64,000 nucleotides of DNA from DAOVGZ01 sp964477815. Its GTDB lineage: Bacteria; Babelota; Babeliae; Babelales; Vermiphilaceae. A model generated the notes under the pieces. That model saw only the letters and a program-made list of their open reading frames with translations, did no database searches and was not told the origin of the DNA. Positions 17,283 through 26,050 of the stretch are shown here, piece by piece. Numbering within the stretch: the first letter of the stretch is position 1; each line of letters begins with the position of its first letter. The position numbers and the translations under genes were made by a program. The stretch covers positions 1 to 64,000 of the forward strand of contig CAYZEO010000001.1 of NCBI GenBank assembly GCA_964477815.1, in the 5' to 3' direction.

Positions 17283-19037
17283 CTAAAAAGCTTTCTTGTA
17301 TTTTTCGTCAATCTCATTTGCCATTTTAATGTACATGGCAGTTGGTTCTTTCAGTAGATCAAAGAGGCCAGGGTATTTTTTGTTGTCTCGATTCAGCTTT
17401 TTCGTCAACTTGTTGCGTCTATTTACTTTTGCCTGGTAAAGGAAGTTCCAGCGTTTATTTTTCTGTTTATGTTCAGCGATAAGCTTATTAAGCTGATCTA
17501 CCTCTTTTTGTCGGTCAATCAGTTTTCTAACTGTTTTTTCTATCTTCTCTTTGCCAATTTTTTTGACAAGATCTTTGTTCTTTTCAACCTTTTCGACGCC
17601 TTTAATTACAGCATCCTGAAGTGCGCACATTGTTTCCTCTGAAGCTCTTTCCATCATTGTTTTCAGATCATAAAGAATGGAATTGGCCTGTTTTTTGTAC
17701 TCTTGCACTGCACCTGCCAAAATTCGATTAATACCGTAGTACTTTCTGTTGTACTTGATGATTCTGGCCCTCAGTCTTTTTGCCTTCTTCTTCAGACTTC
17801 TGTAAGCGACACTCGTTTTCATTTTGAGCAGGTTGAAGCTTGCTTTTATGTGCTCTTTGGTGAATAGCTTGTGTTTTTTTAGTTTTTGTTTGTATTGTTT
17901 TTTTCGTTCTCTATAATTTGCCACCTGCTTTTCAATATTTTCAAGACGCCTACTTGTGCGGATGTATTTTTTTGTTCTTGGGATAACTTTCTTTTTAAGT
18001 ATTTGAGCGAGTTGTGGATTCTGTTTTATAGCCTCTAAAGATATCTTATCCAGGGCTTTATTGAGCCTAATTGTTTTGATTATTCCCTTAGATGTAGAAC
18101 CCTTAATTGCTTTATTGAGTTTTTGAACTTGTTTTATCTGGTCAGCATTGAGAATCCCCGGATACTTCTTCTCAATTCGATTAAGCGCTTTGCTCAACGA
18201 AACAGAGTCAATGAGCTTTGTTGCAGTAAGCCCTGCTGTTAGGATACCTCCAAATGGAATAGCTACCCCTGTAAGAATTGCTATAACAAGTCCTGTGACA
18301 AGCGCTGGAATCATAGCTGACTTTGCAGCCGGCTTGACTAACTTTAAGGAAATAGCGCCACTTTCTGTGAGTTTTGATAAATGTTTTAACATTTTTGCAT
18401 GCTTTCTTGAATGCTCGAACAGTTTTTGCATGTCGTAAACTGTTCCCGTCCAACTAGTTCCCACCACGGTAAGTTTTTTTTGTATAATAAATTTTCCAAT
18501 TTGTCCTTTGGTTCCTATAAAACCTTTTATTGCCCGCGTAATTTTCGCAGTAAATGGTCCAATCTTCTCAAATCCAGGTAAAATCTTGACAAGATACACA
18601 TTTGCAGGAGGAAGAATAGCTGAAATAACAAGCGATATAAGTACTGATATGAGTATTTCAGCGGCTATACTTGCAACTGTTGCACCTACGGTGATAGCAA
18701 TAATTGTTGCTATCATCAATTGAACTCTTTTTCGAGTGTCTTTTATGTGAGCAATTGCGGTATCTATTTCGGCTTTTGTTGGTTTTTTTGTTTCCCAAGT
18801 GGGAAAAAATTTTTTGAGAACACGACTTTCAGAAAGAGGCAAAACTGTTCTTTTGATTTTTCCTGTTGGAATTGGTTGCTGATTTTGGGGTATTAGTTTC
18901 ACTTTTTCAACAGCCCATTTGGCCCCTTGAGCTACTTGCTTGGGCGCACTTGCAAACAGATGAGTTGGCAGCATTCCGATAACCAGTCCGGCCAATATAA
19001 GTTTGCCAATAGTTTTTTTCACTGTATTTCGTCTCAT
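17283..19037 (-). CDS. Hypothetical exported protein with hydrophobic domains and long coiled coil
   Basis: The product is 584 residues. A signal peptide (basic MRRNTVKKTIGK, then LILAGLVIGMLP) leads to a strongly hydrophobic block around 105-155 (MIATIIAITVGATVASIAAE and following) and another near 255-285 (IPALVTGLVIAILTGVAIPF). The C-terminal 250 residues are very Lys-rich and helical, probably coiled coil. This could be a pore-forming or membrane-inserted secreted protein, but nothing proves it. It has an AGGAG-type site before ATG and is followed by the 13-bp hairpin. Family unknown. Confidence 0.65.
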   Translation of the reverse strand: MRRNTVKKTIGKLILAGLVIGMLPTHLFASAPKQVAQGAKWAVEKVKLIPQNQQPIPTGKIKRTVLPLSESRVLKKFFPTWETKKPTKAEIDTAIAHIKDTRKRVQLMIATIIAITVGATVASIAAEILISVLISLVISAILPPANVYLVKILPGFEKIGPFTAKITRAIKGFIGTKGQIGKFIIQKKLTVVGTSWTGTVYDMQKLFEHSRKHAKMLKHLSKLTESGAISLKLVKPAAKSAMIPALVTGLVIAILTGVAIPFGGILTAGLTATKLIDSVSLSKALNRIEKKYPGILNADQIKQVQKLNKAIKGSTSKGIIKTIRLNKALDKISLEAIKQNPQLAQILKKKVIPRTKKYIRTSRRLENIEKQVANYRERKKQYKQKLKKHKLFTKEHIKASFNLLKMKTSVAYRSLKKKAKRLRARIIKYNRKYYGINRILAGAVQEYKKQANSILYDLKTMMERASEETMCALQDAVIKGVEKVEKNKDLVKKIGKEKIEKTVRKLIDRQKEVDQLNKLIAEHKQKNKRWNFLYQAKVNRRNKLTKKLNRDNKKYPGLFDLLKEPTAMYIKMANEIDEKYKKAF

Positions 19038-19376
19038 CGACTCTCCTTTTTATTTGCACTCTTCCTTTGTATTTATTTTTCTGGGTATCAACCCTTATCT
19101 TTAAAATAACCCTTGATGAAAATAAAAATCTAGAGTTTAATTACATTTTGAATATTTTATGACAACTTATAAAAATGCTTGCCGATTAAGAAAATCATCA
19201 AAACACTCTGTCAGAGGGGTTTTGTTCACTTTTGGCTCATTCTAATTGCAGAACAACTAAATGAACTCTATTTTGGAAATACATTGAAACAGCATAAAAG
19301 GTTGAAAAAAAACGTTTTTTGCTTAGACTGAGGATAAAATAGGCTTATTTTTGTTATTAAATTCCAGGAAAAAAAC
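19038..19376. other. Intergenic region upstream of rpmH, AT-rich, one hairpin
   Basis: No gene is seen in these 339 bp, which separate two divergent units. An imperfect hairpin at 19199-19224 (CAAAAC and CTCT pairing with AGAG and GTTTTG) is the clearest structure. rpmH-rnpA loci often lie near the replication origin, so I looked for DnaA boxes (TTATCCACA and close variants) and found none; dnaA is also absent. Confidence 0.5.
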
Positions 19377-19523
19377 ATGTCGGTAACACTTTTTAAAAAA
19401 AGTCACAAAAAACGTAACCGGAAACACGGATTCCGCGCACGCATGAGAACAAGAAGCGGCAGAAAGATAATTAATCGTCGCAGGGCTAAGGGTCGCAAGA
19501 GATTAGCGGTTCGTGGCTACTGA
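19377..19523 (+). CDS. rpmH: Ribosomal protein L34
   Basis: A 48-residue basic protein with the L34 signature: KRNRKHGFRARMRTRSGRK followed by a run of Arg/Lys (INRRRAKGRKRL). It starts differently from the typical MKRTFQPS (MSVTLFKKSHKKR), but the core is unmistakable. A CCAGGA site lies about 8 nt upstream. It heads an rpmH-rnpA-yidD cluster (17 bp to rnpA). Confidence 0.95.
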   Translation: MSVTLFKKSHKKRNRKHGFRARMRTRSGRKIINRRRAKGRKRLAVRGY

Positions 19524-19540
19524 TCAAACTTATCGAATAA

Positions 19541-19870
19541 ATGAAGCGAATTTCTCGTTTTACTAAGCAAGAAATTTCGGAAATATTCAAAAAGGCCCGG
19601 AGAGCTGTACGGCGTCCGGGCCTTGATATTTTATGTGCTCCTGCAGCAAAAAAAACTGGAAGAATTCTGGTAATCACACCTCGAAAAGTTGGTTCTGCAC
19701 CGCAAAGAAACCTAGTTCGCCGACGATTGAAAGCGATTTTTTACGAGAAAAAACTTTTTGAACGCGGTTTTGACTGCGTAGTCATTGTAAAAAAACCTGG
19801 TGTGCTCCTAACATTTGAAACTCTGGGGGACCTTTTAGAGCTGGCCTCAAGAAAAATGGAACAAAAGTGA
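19541..19870 (+). CDS. rnpA: Ribonuclease P protein component
   Basis: The small basic protein subunit of RNase P, which trims tRNA 5' ends. The 109-residue product has the conserved RNR-type motif as RNLVRRRLKAIF, preceded by ITPRKVGSAPQ and followed by FDCVVIVKKPG. It overlaps yidD by four bases (GTGA). The RNase P RNA gene is not in the window. Confidence 0.93.
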   Translation: MKRISRFTKQEISEIFKKARRAVRRPGLDILCAPAAKKTGRILVITPRKVGSAPQRNLVRRRLKAIFYEKKLFERGFDCVVIVKKPGVLLTFETLGDLLELASRKMEQK

Positions 19871-20076
19871 AAAAAGTTATCACCCTGCTCACCTGGCCAA
19901 TCCGAAAACTTCTTCTTTTTTTGATCGTCGGTCTACGCCCCCTTTTAGGACCAGCGTACTGCAAACTAACTCCATCCTGCACTAACTATGCTATGGAAAC
20001 CTTAAATACACAACCGCTACTTAAAGCAATCTGGCTAATCTGTAAAAGACTGGTCAAATGCTTCTGGCCACGCTAA
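19867..20076 (+). CDS. yidD: YidD, membrane protein insertion efficiency factor
   Basis: The 69-residue product shows the YidD core GLRPLLGPAYCKLTPSCTNYAMETL with the paired Cys. It starts at GTG 19867, overlapping the rnpA stop. YidD assists Sec/YidC-dependent membrane insertion. In many genomes yidC follows, but here a 231-bp gap and an unrelated exported-protein gene follow instead. The C-terminus (LIKRLVKCFWPR-like) is short and basic. Confidence 0.93.
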   Translation: MKKVITLLTWPIRKLLLFLIVGLRPLLGPAYCKLTPSCTNYAMETLNTQPLLKAIWLICKRLVKCFWPR

Positions 20077-20307
20077 AAAACTCTCACAAAACAATTCCAA
20101 ATGCTTTTTTTGCCAACCCCACTGCAAAACCTTAAATTACAATAGAAAAAACCTAACTCTCGCCCAATCCCACACAATCGCGCTCGACGCTTCACATTGA
20201 AACAAATCGCGCTTAACAGTTGAAAAAAGTAGCATTTATAGTATTTTGAGATAATGCAAGATGAATAGAGGCATGTTGTGTATCGTGTTTAGGGGGATCA
20301 TTAGGTC

Positions 20308-21600
20308 GTGAAAAAAACTGTCGTCTTTGTACTGTCATTACTATTTGTACCATTCAATTCGCGTACAAATCTCGATTTGATAGAAGCAAACTCATTTAGA
20401 GAAATCAGGAATAAAATTAAACAAAATCATGAGTTGTGCTTTGAATTTTTAGAAAAAGCTCTTCAGAGGGCAAATTTTGTTCCTCAAAAAACAACCAAGC
20501 TGCTTGTCGAGTTTGCTGAAAAAAAAAACAAGCAACGCCTGGAAAATTTACTTAGAAATGCCCCCCAGAACAAATACAAATACCAAACCTTCTTTGCAGC
20601 ATTTTTAAAAAAAACTAGCCCAACGTATCTGAGAAAGAAATTCCCGCATATTTTTGGAGCATTTGAGATTTTGACACAAAGTGAGTGGCATTTAAAAAAG
20701 CACAAAAAACTCATTAAAGATTACCTCGAAAGAGAATTTCCTGCGGTAAGAAACAATGAAGATGCAATAAAAATGCTTCTGGAACTGGATAAACGAGAGC
20801 AAGAAGAAACAAAAAAGGGAAGATATGTTTTTATCCATGGTCAAGGCTGGAAATGGAATTTTCTTTCCGATGTTTTTAAGGAGCTATGGGAACTTAAATA
20901 CAACGAAACAGTTACTGACTATCAATTCCTTCGCTTTAAGCCCAAGTGCAAAAATCTAAATGATGAAATAAAAAAGCGAGAAAGAGCCCTACACAATAGA
21001 GATGACTACAATTCTATAGGATCAGATATCCACGGATGTGCGGGAAGAATTTTTATGAACCACGCAGTCTTTGGCAGTGCAACACGATACAACGGTTTTT
21101 CAATACGTTATTGGATTGAAAAAAGAAACATGAACAACAATGGAATTCCGGTTAAAAGACTCTTTAAAAAGATGGGAATGGAAAAATTTTTCAAAAAATA
21201 TAAAAAAGAACTCAAAAAACTAGAAAAATTGCATGAAGAGTCGAGCAAGTACGGAAGTCTTCTTCTTATATCTTGTACATCAGAACAGGTAGAGAAAGCA
21301 GTTATTCCATCAGATTATTTTGGAAAAAGAATAGATTTGGAGATAACAGGACGCTGGTTCTCTAACACAACGCATAATGCCAAACAAATTATTGACTCTT
21401 TAACAGAGAGAGCAAACACAAGAATGGTAGACGACAACATGATTCAATATTGCTTACTCCTTACTCAAGACTGTGCCTTGGATCCGCATAACGGACCACG
21501 AATCTATACTTTTCACGCAGCAAATGAGAAAAAATTTGCTCAGTATAAAAAACTTAAAGATGAGATTTTTTCACAAATCGCAGCCGACATGAAACATTGA
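20308..21600 (+). CDS. Exported protein of unknown family with HGQ motif (paralogue A)
   Basis: The product is 430 residues from GTG 20308 with an AGGGGG site upstream; the start MKKTVVFVLSLLFVPF is signal-peptide-like. It is a clear paralogue of the next gene. Shared blocks are YVFIHGQGWKWNF (about 172), ELKYNE...QFLRF, RIFMNHAVFG (about 245), a KKYKKELKKLEKLH helix and LLTQDCALDPHNGPRIY near the end. A hydrophobic strand with His-Gly followed by a helix recalls the first motif of PARP-like ADP-ribosyltransferases, but the full H-Y-E set cannot be assigned. It heads a tight four-gene group that includes Nudix and macro-domain proteins. Possible promoter TTGAAA near 20220. Confidence 0.7.
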   Translation: MKKTVVFVLSLLFVPFNSRTNLDLIEANSFREIRNKIKQNHELCFEFLEKALQRANFVPQKTTKLLVEFAEKKNKQRLENLLRNAPQNKYKYQTFFAAFLKKTSPTYLRKKFPHIFGAFEILTQSEWHLKKHKKLIKDYLEREFPAVRNNEDAIKMLLELDKREQEETKKGRYVFIHGQGWKWNFLSDVFKELWELKYNETVTDYQFLRFKPKCKNLNDEIKKRERALHNRDDYNSIGSDIHGCAGRIFMNHAVFGSATRYNGFSIRYWIEKRNMNNNGIPVKRLFKKMGMEKFFKKYKKELKKLEKLHEESSKYGSLLLISCTSEQVEKAVIPSDYFGKRIDLEITGRWFSNTTHNAKQIIDSLTERANTRMVDDNMIQYCLLLTQDCALDPHNGPRIYTFHAANEKKFAQYKKLKDEIFSQIAADMKH

Positions 21601-21616
21601 AAAGTGGAATAAAGCA

Positions 21617-23002
21617 ATGATGAAAATTTTAATTACAACTTTAACCTTAGTGCCGGCCCTTTTGTATGGCAACCTTATACAAAATCCTGCCCCGGATCTT
21701 CCGTCTGAATACTATTTTTACAGAAATAACATTGAACAGCTCAGATTTGATTCTAGAAACTCTCCAGAGGGAAGCAGAAATATGCTCGACCAATTGACCA
21801 GGCATGACCAAATGGCTGCACTTGACCTTTTTGAGTCCGCATTACAAAAGATGGACAAGGTTCGTAAAAATACACTTTTGAAGCTAATAAAGTGGATCGC
21901 TAGCACCTACCCTCAAGAATCAGAGGAAAGGGTCCAAAACTTTACAAAAACAAACAGCATCTTTCAATCGTTTTTTGAGCACTTTTTTAAATTTGGAAAC
22001 ATATTGGTTTTAAAAAAATATTTTCCAAATATAACTGTTACAGTAATCAAACAAACACAAACTGAGTGGCACCTAGCAAAATATAGTGACTACATAGACG
22101 AAGATATAGACGACAGAAAGCTAGAAAAAGTCCTCTTAAAAATCCACCAAAAAGAAAAAGACGAAAAGGTAAACAAAAAACGCTACGTGTTTTTTCACGG
22201 CCAACGCTGGAAGTGGCACTTTGCATCAGAAATTTTCAAGAAGTTATGGGAATTGAAATACGATGAAAAAGTTGGTGACGACTTTCAATTTCTCCGTTTT
22301 ATAGACAAAAATGGACGCAGCTTTTCATCTGAAGAGAGAAGGAGAATAAGCGCTCTTCGTGCAGAAGACAATTACTCAAGGAGAGATGAAAGAGAAACTG
22401 AAAATTATGTTCCGGCATCAAGACTTTTTATGAACTACGCGTTATTTGGAAACTCCAAACGTCGGCATGCCTCTTCCTTCTATTATTTCACACAAAATTA
22501 TGATCGCTCACGAGATCAAAGATATATATCTGTGAGAAAATTATTTGATGAACTTGGTCTATCTAGGTTCTATAAAAAATACAAAAAAAAATTCGATAGA
22601 CTGAAAATTCTACATCAAAAGGCAAAAACGTACGGAAATATGTTGCTGCTGTCTTTCTCTCCTGAGCATCTGGAAAAAACCGTTATTTGCGCAGATTGGA
22701 ACGGTAATATCAAACCCGCTTATATTAACGGACGGTCATGTAAAAACACAAAAAAAATTATTGATTCCCTTGAGAGCACAGATGAAAACCTTCGTGTTTC
22801 AACAGATTACTACTGTACAAGTCCCGATAGTGATGGTCTAGAGTTTTGCTGCATTCTAACCCATGATTGTGCCCTTGATCCACAAAATGGCCCGAGAATT
22901 TATAATTTTAATACGCCAAAAAAGAAAGAATATGAAGAATATGAAAAACTTCGCGATGAAATTTTTGGAGAACTTGATAGTGATCTGCGTAAAAATGTTT
23001 AA
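21617..23002 (+). CDS. Exported protein of unknown family with HGQ motif (paralogue B)
   Basis: The product is 461 residues, preceded by a 16-bp gap, with start MMKILITTLTLVPALLYG giving a signal peptide. Conserved with paralogue A are YVFFHGQRWKWHFASEIF (about 192), FQFLRF, RLFMNYALFG, LFDELGLSRFYKKYKKK, YGNMLLLSF and LTHDCALDPQNGPRIYNF. The N-terminal 150 residues are more diverged helices in both. No known family is recognised; an ADP-ribosyltransferase-like fold is a hypothesis supported by the neighbours. The stop overlaps the Nudix start by 8 nt, indicating coupled translation. Confidence 0.7.
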   Translation: MMKILITTLTLVPALLYGNLIQNPAPDLPSEYYFYRNNIEQLRFDSRNSPEGSRNMLDQLTRHDQMAALDLFESALQKMDKVRKNTLLKLIKWIASTYPQESEERVQNFTKTNSIFQSFFEHFFKFGNILVLKKYFPNITVTVIKQTQTEWHLAKYSDYIDEDIDDRKLEKVLLKIHQKEKDEKVNKKRYVFFHGQRWKWHFASEIFKKLWELKYDEKVGDDFQFLRFIDKNGRSFSSEERRRISALRAEDNYSRRDERETENYVPASRLFMNYALFGNSKRRHASSFYYFTQNYDRSRDQRYISVRKLFDELGLSRFYKKYKKKFDRLKILHQKAKTYGNMLLLSFSPEHLEKTVICADWNGNIKPAYINGRSCKNTKKIIDSLESTDENLRVSTDYYCTSPDSDGLEFCCILTHDCALDPQNGPRIYNFNTPKKKEYEEYEKLRDEIFGELDSDLRKNV

Positions 23003-23621
23003 CAAAAACAAGCTTTCACATTTATTAATACCTATTTTTGTACTGTGCGCACAAACTTTAAACATAAAAGCTGATGGCGCGGGGATTCTTCCATTTGTAA
23101 AAGAAAAAAATCAAATCTTTTTTCTTGTAAGTGAAGATAGGCATCGTCTGGGGGTGTGGACTGATTTTGGAGGAAAAGGCGAAGCAAACATTGATGATGC
23201 AGCAAAAGAAGGACACGAAGAAACAATGGGAATTTTCACCGGACACCATAAAAAACCATACCGTCAGAAATATGACGCAATACCATTACTTAAACAAAAA
23301 CTAAACGAAAAAATGTGTCTTAGAAAGCATTTTTTTGACTGTGAATATGCAACATATATTTTTGATGCTACTCAATCAGTACGGCGTTTAGACGGAATGG
23401 AAAAAACAATAAAACTTTTTTACAGCACACTTGAAAGGCTCAAGAACAAAAGTAACCGTTATATTTATCGATGCTACTCTGAAAAAGAATCATTCCTATG
23501 GATAACAAAAAAAGAACTTTTACAAGCTATTGATAAAAACAAATCTATCAAAGGCAAAAAACTGTACAAACCCTTTAGGGACAATCTACTTCAACATAGA
23601 GAGCTTATTGCCTCTTTGTAG
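22995..23621 (+). CDS. Exported Nudix hydrolase-like protein
   Basis: The frame is open from 22863, but the sensible start is ATG 22995, overlapping the previous stop and beginning a signal peptide (MFNKNKLSHLLIPIFVLCAQ, cleavage near IKA). The 208-residue product carries a Nudix-type box: VWTDFGGKGE...DDAAKEGHEETMG, with the KE..EE core matching the canonical RE..EE and a 'W-x-DFGGK' lead found in some Nudix subfamilies. The G to E spacing is shortened and one residue is inserted before the last Gly, so activity is uncertain. Nudix enzymes cleave nucleoside diphosphates linked to X, including ADP-ribose. Export is unusual for this fold. Confidence 0.75.
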   Translation: MFNKNKLSHLLIPIFVLCAQTLNIKADGAGILPFVKEKNQIFFLVSEDRHRLGVWTDFGGKGEANIDDAAKEGHEETMGIFTGHHKKPYRQKYDAIPLLKQKLNEKMCLRKHFFDCEYATYIFDATQSVRRLDGMEKTIKLFYSTLERLKNKSNRYIYRCYSEKESFLWITKKELLQAIDKNKSIKGKKLYKPFRDNLLQHRELIASL

Positions 23622-23666
23622 AATTATAAATAGTGTTAAAAAAATAAAAACGAGGTTGAACAACAT

Positions 23667-24527
23667 ATGAATAAAAAAATTTTGTCTCTATTGTTTTGTT
23701 TGTTGCCAATCTTTGCCAATGTAAATGCACAGCACGAAACTATTCTTATTAATGGTTTTACCATAAACATTAAACTTGGAAATATTATAGAAAATGATAC
23801 CGATGTTATTGTAAATTCAGCAAATAGTCAGTTAAAAAGAGGAGGAGGTCTTTGTGGCCAAATCTTTAGAAGATCACAAGAAAACGGAAAACTTCTTAAA
23901 GAAATTTGTGAAACAAAGAATAAAGACAATATTGATATAGCCGATGTTGTTGAAACAGATCCTTGTGGACTTGAAAAATTCAAAAAAATATATCATGTTA
24001 TTCCACCGAATTTTAATAAACATAACCCAATGCAAAGTAGCATCCCTTTCGATGAAAAAGGAAAAGAGCTCCTTGAAAAATGTTATGAAAACATCCTAAA
24101 AAAAGCGGTTATTTCTGGATCGGGATCTATATCGATCCCTTTTTTAAGCGCAGGAAACTTTAAAAGATCTTTTTTCGATTTGCCCGATATGGCCATGATA
24201 GCAATTGAATCAATAAAAAAATTCTGTAAATCAAATAAAAACACAAACCTAGTAATAGATTTCTTTTGCTTTGATCCATTTACCTACGAATTGGTAATGT
24301 ATCCAGCATGGAGCAAAATTAGACTTATTAAACTAAAACGACAAATGAAAAAAATGGTTTCCGTTTTTCGCTCTATGCATGGAAATATGAGCAAATTTGA
24401 AATGAGCTCATTTATGCAAAGCTGCTTGGACGGCGTATTGCTTGAAGAAGAAGAAGAAGAAAATGAGCCTCAAAGCAACTTCGTTGCAAGCTCACTTAAT
24501 TCGCTTCGTTCACTGCTCTCCAAGTAG
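23667..24527 (+). CDS. Exported macro-domain protein
   Basis: The product is 286 residues: a signal peptide (MNKKILSLLFCLLPIFANVNA), then a macro domain with INIKLGNIIENDTDVIVNSA and a Gly-rich loop RGGGLCGQIFRR, and the second ligand loop SISIPFLSAGNFKR. These match the ADP-ribose-binding regions (GDIT..DAIVNAAN..L..GGGV..AI and FPAISTG). After about residue 200 there is a basic helix region and an acidic Glu run (LEEEEEENE). Macro domains bind or remove ADP-ribose. The last 58 bp overlap the phoH gene tail to tail. It closes the four-gene group. Confidence 0.85.
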   Translation: MNKKILSLLFCLLPIFANVNAQHETILINGFTINIKLGNIIENDTDVIVNSANSQLKRGGGLCGQIFRRSQENGKLLKEICETKNKDNIDIADVVETDPCGLEKFKKIYHVIPPNFNKHNPMQSSIPFDEKGKELLEKCYENILKKAVISGSGSISIPFLSAGNFKRSFFDLPDMAMIAIESIKKFCKSNKNTNLVIDFFCFDPFTYELVMYPAWSKIRLIKLKRQMKKMVSVFRSMHGNMSKFEMSSFMQSCLDGVLLEEEEEENEPQSNFVASSLNSLRSLLSK

Positions 24528-25897
24528 ACTGAGCCAAAAATAGGTTCCCCTTTGAACCGTTCACTCGCCACCACAAGACCGTTGCTACTAAAATCAAGAT
24601 AAGGGGAATCGATCTGGTATGGATCTCCTGCTAGCACAATTTTACTCCCTTCACCCACTCTAGTGATAAGCGTTTTCACTTCATGAGGCGTCAAATTCTG
24701 AACCTCATCAATTAAAATAAATTGATAGGGAATAGACCTGCCTCGCATGTATGTGATTGCTTCTAGGCTCAATTTTCCACGCCGAACAAGTTCGTCAACA
24801 TGAGAAAGTCCACCCGGAAGATGGTCTCTTCTTTTTTTGTCGTGCTTGCGCACTTTTGCCCCTTTGCCTCGCCGTTCTTTTTCGTGACGCTTCTCTCGTT
24901 TGCCGTCCAGTTCTAACTGAACTCGCTGAATGTGTCTTCCTACACTCGCATGATGCACAATAAACTCTATGTTGTCATAAATCGGCAACATCCAACTGTG
25001 CAGCTTTTCCTGGATATCTCCAGGCAAATAACCGATATCTTTTCCCAAAGGAACAACTGGGCGAGAGATCAGCATCTTTCTATATTCATCTTGCGTCAAC
25101 GTCTGATGCAAACCTGCAAGCAACGCTAAAAATGTTTTGCCCGTACCTGCAGGACCAAACAAAGTTACCAACTCAACAGACCGATCTAAAAGAAGATCGA
25201 GCGCCATCAACTGCTGCGGATTACGCGCCTGCAATGGCCAGGCGAAAACAGGATCTTTTACTTCGAGAAACTTTTTTGCTCCAACAAATCGAAAAAGCTT
25301 ATTGTTAAAGGGATTGTGATTGCTCTCAACAAGAACAAACTCATTGCGAACAAGTTGTTTTTCTTCCGCCATTTCATTTAAAATCTCTGGAAACCCCCGC
25401 TTGAGTTGCACCGCCGGCACCTGAACACACTTCCACCCCTGATAAAATTTTTCACGAGTGATTCTGCCCTTCAAATAGTCTTCCGCCTCTATGCCAAACA
25501 CATCCGCTTTTACCCGAGCATTCAGATCCTTTGAAATAAACTTCACATTAAACCCGAGGTTTTTCAGTGAAAGAGCGGTATGCAAAATATCATTGTCCGG
25601 CGTAGAACTTTCAAGCGCAGCCAGAGTAGGCTGTTCACCTTCTGGAAAAATAACCTTGAGACGACCACCATTTTCCAGTTCAACACCATCTCGCAAAGAG
25701 CCAAGTTGACGAAGTCGATCAAGCATTCTGTTTACTTGTCGAGCGTTACGCCCCCGACCGCTATTCTCTTTTTTGAACGTATCAAGCTCTTCAAGAACAA
25801 TGAGCGGTATTCCAAGAAGCGCTCCTTGAAAGGCATAAATAGATTGTGGATCATACACTAAAACATTAGTATCGAGTAGATAGATTCTTTCAGCCAA
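24470..25897 (-). CDS. PIN-PhoH fusion ATPase (PhoH2 type)
   Basis: The product combines an N-terminal PIN RNase domain (IYLLDTNVLVYDP, EELD, DNDILHTAL) with a C-terminal PhoH ATPase (Walker A GPAGTGKTFLA, Walker B QFILIDEVQNLTPHE, later GDPYQID). PhoH2 proteins are reported to unwind and cleave RNA. Within the PhoH part there is an unusual 30-residue basic insertion (KREKRHEKERRGKG and more) around residue 330. The frame opens at ATG 25966, but a TTG at 25897 with GGGAG 7 nt upstream puts the start just before the PIN domain and is preferred. Its 3' end overlaps the macro-domain gene by 58 bp. Confidence 0.88.
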   Translation of the reverse strand: MAERIYLLDTNVLVYDPQSIYAFQGALLGIPLIVLEELDTFKKENSGRGRNARQVNRMLDRLRQLGSLRDGVELENGGRLKVIFPEGEQPTLAALESSTPDNDILHTALSLKNLGFNVKFISKDLNARVKADVFGIEAEDYLKGRITREKFYQGWKCVQVPAVQLKRGFPEILNEMAEEKQLVRNEFVLVESNHNPFNNKLFRFVGAKKFLEVKDPVFAWPLQARNPQQLMALDLLLDRSVELVTLFGPAGTGKTFLALLAGLHQTLTQDEYRKMLISRPVVPLGKDIGYLPGDIQEKLHSWMLPIYDNIEFIVHHASVGRHIQRVQLELDGKREKRHEKERRGKGAKVRKHDKKRRDHLPGGLSHVDELVRRGKLSLEAITYMRGRSIPYQFILIDEVQNLTPHEVKTLITRVGEGSKIVLAGDPYQIDSPYLDFSSNGLVVASERFKGEPIFGSVYLESSERSELSELATKLL

Positions 25898-26050
25898 ATT
25901 ACAACTCCCAGTAATAACTATATTTTTGTTTGGTGCGATAGTACCACAGTCAGGGAGTCCACACAACCTGTGAAACTATATTTTTGCACGCATCTTGGTA
26001 TACTTAAAAACTCGTAAATCTGATGTAAGGAAATTTCAAGTAGGGAACCC

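Noticed and set aside
19038..19376. Possible replication origin upstream of rpmH
   Set aside because: No DnaA-box cluster seen and no dnaA or dnaN nearby.
25967..26050. T-box leader before thrS
   Set aside because: Too short and no T-box sequence or stem I could recognise.
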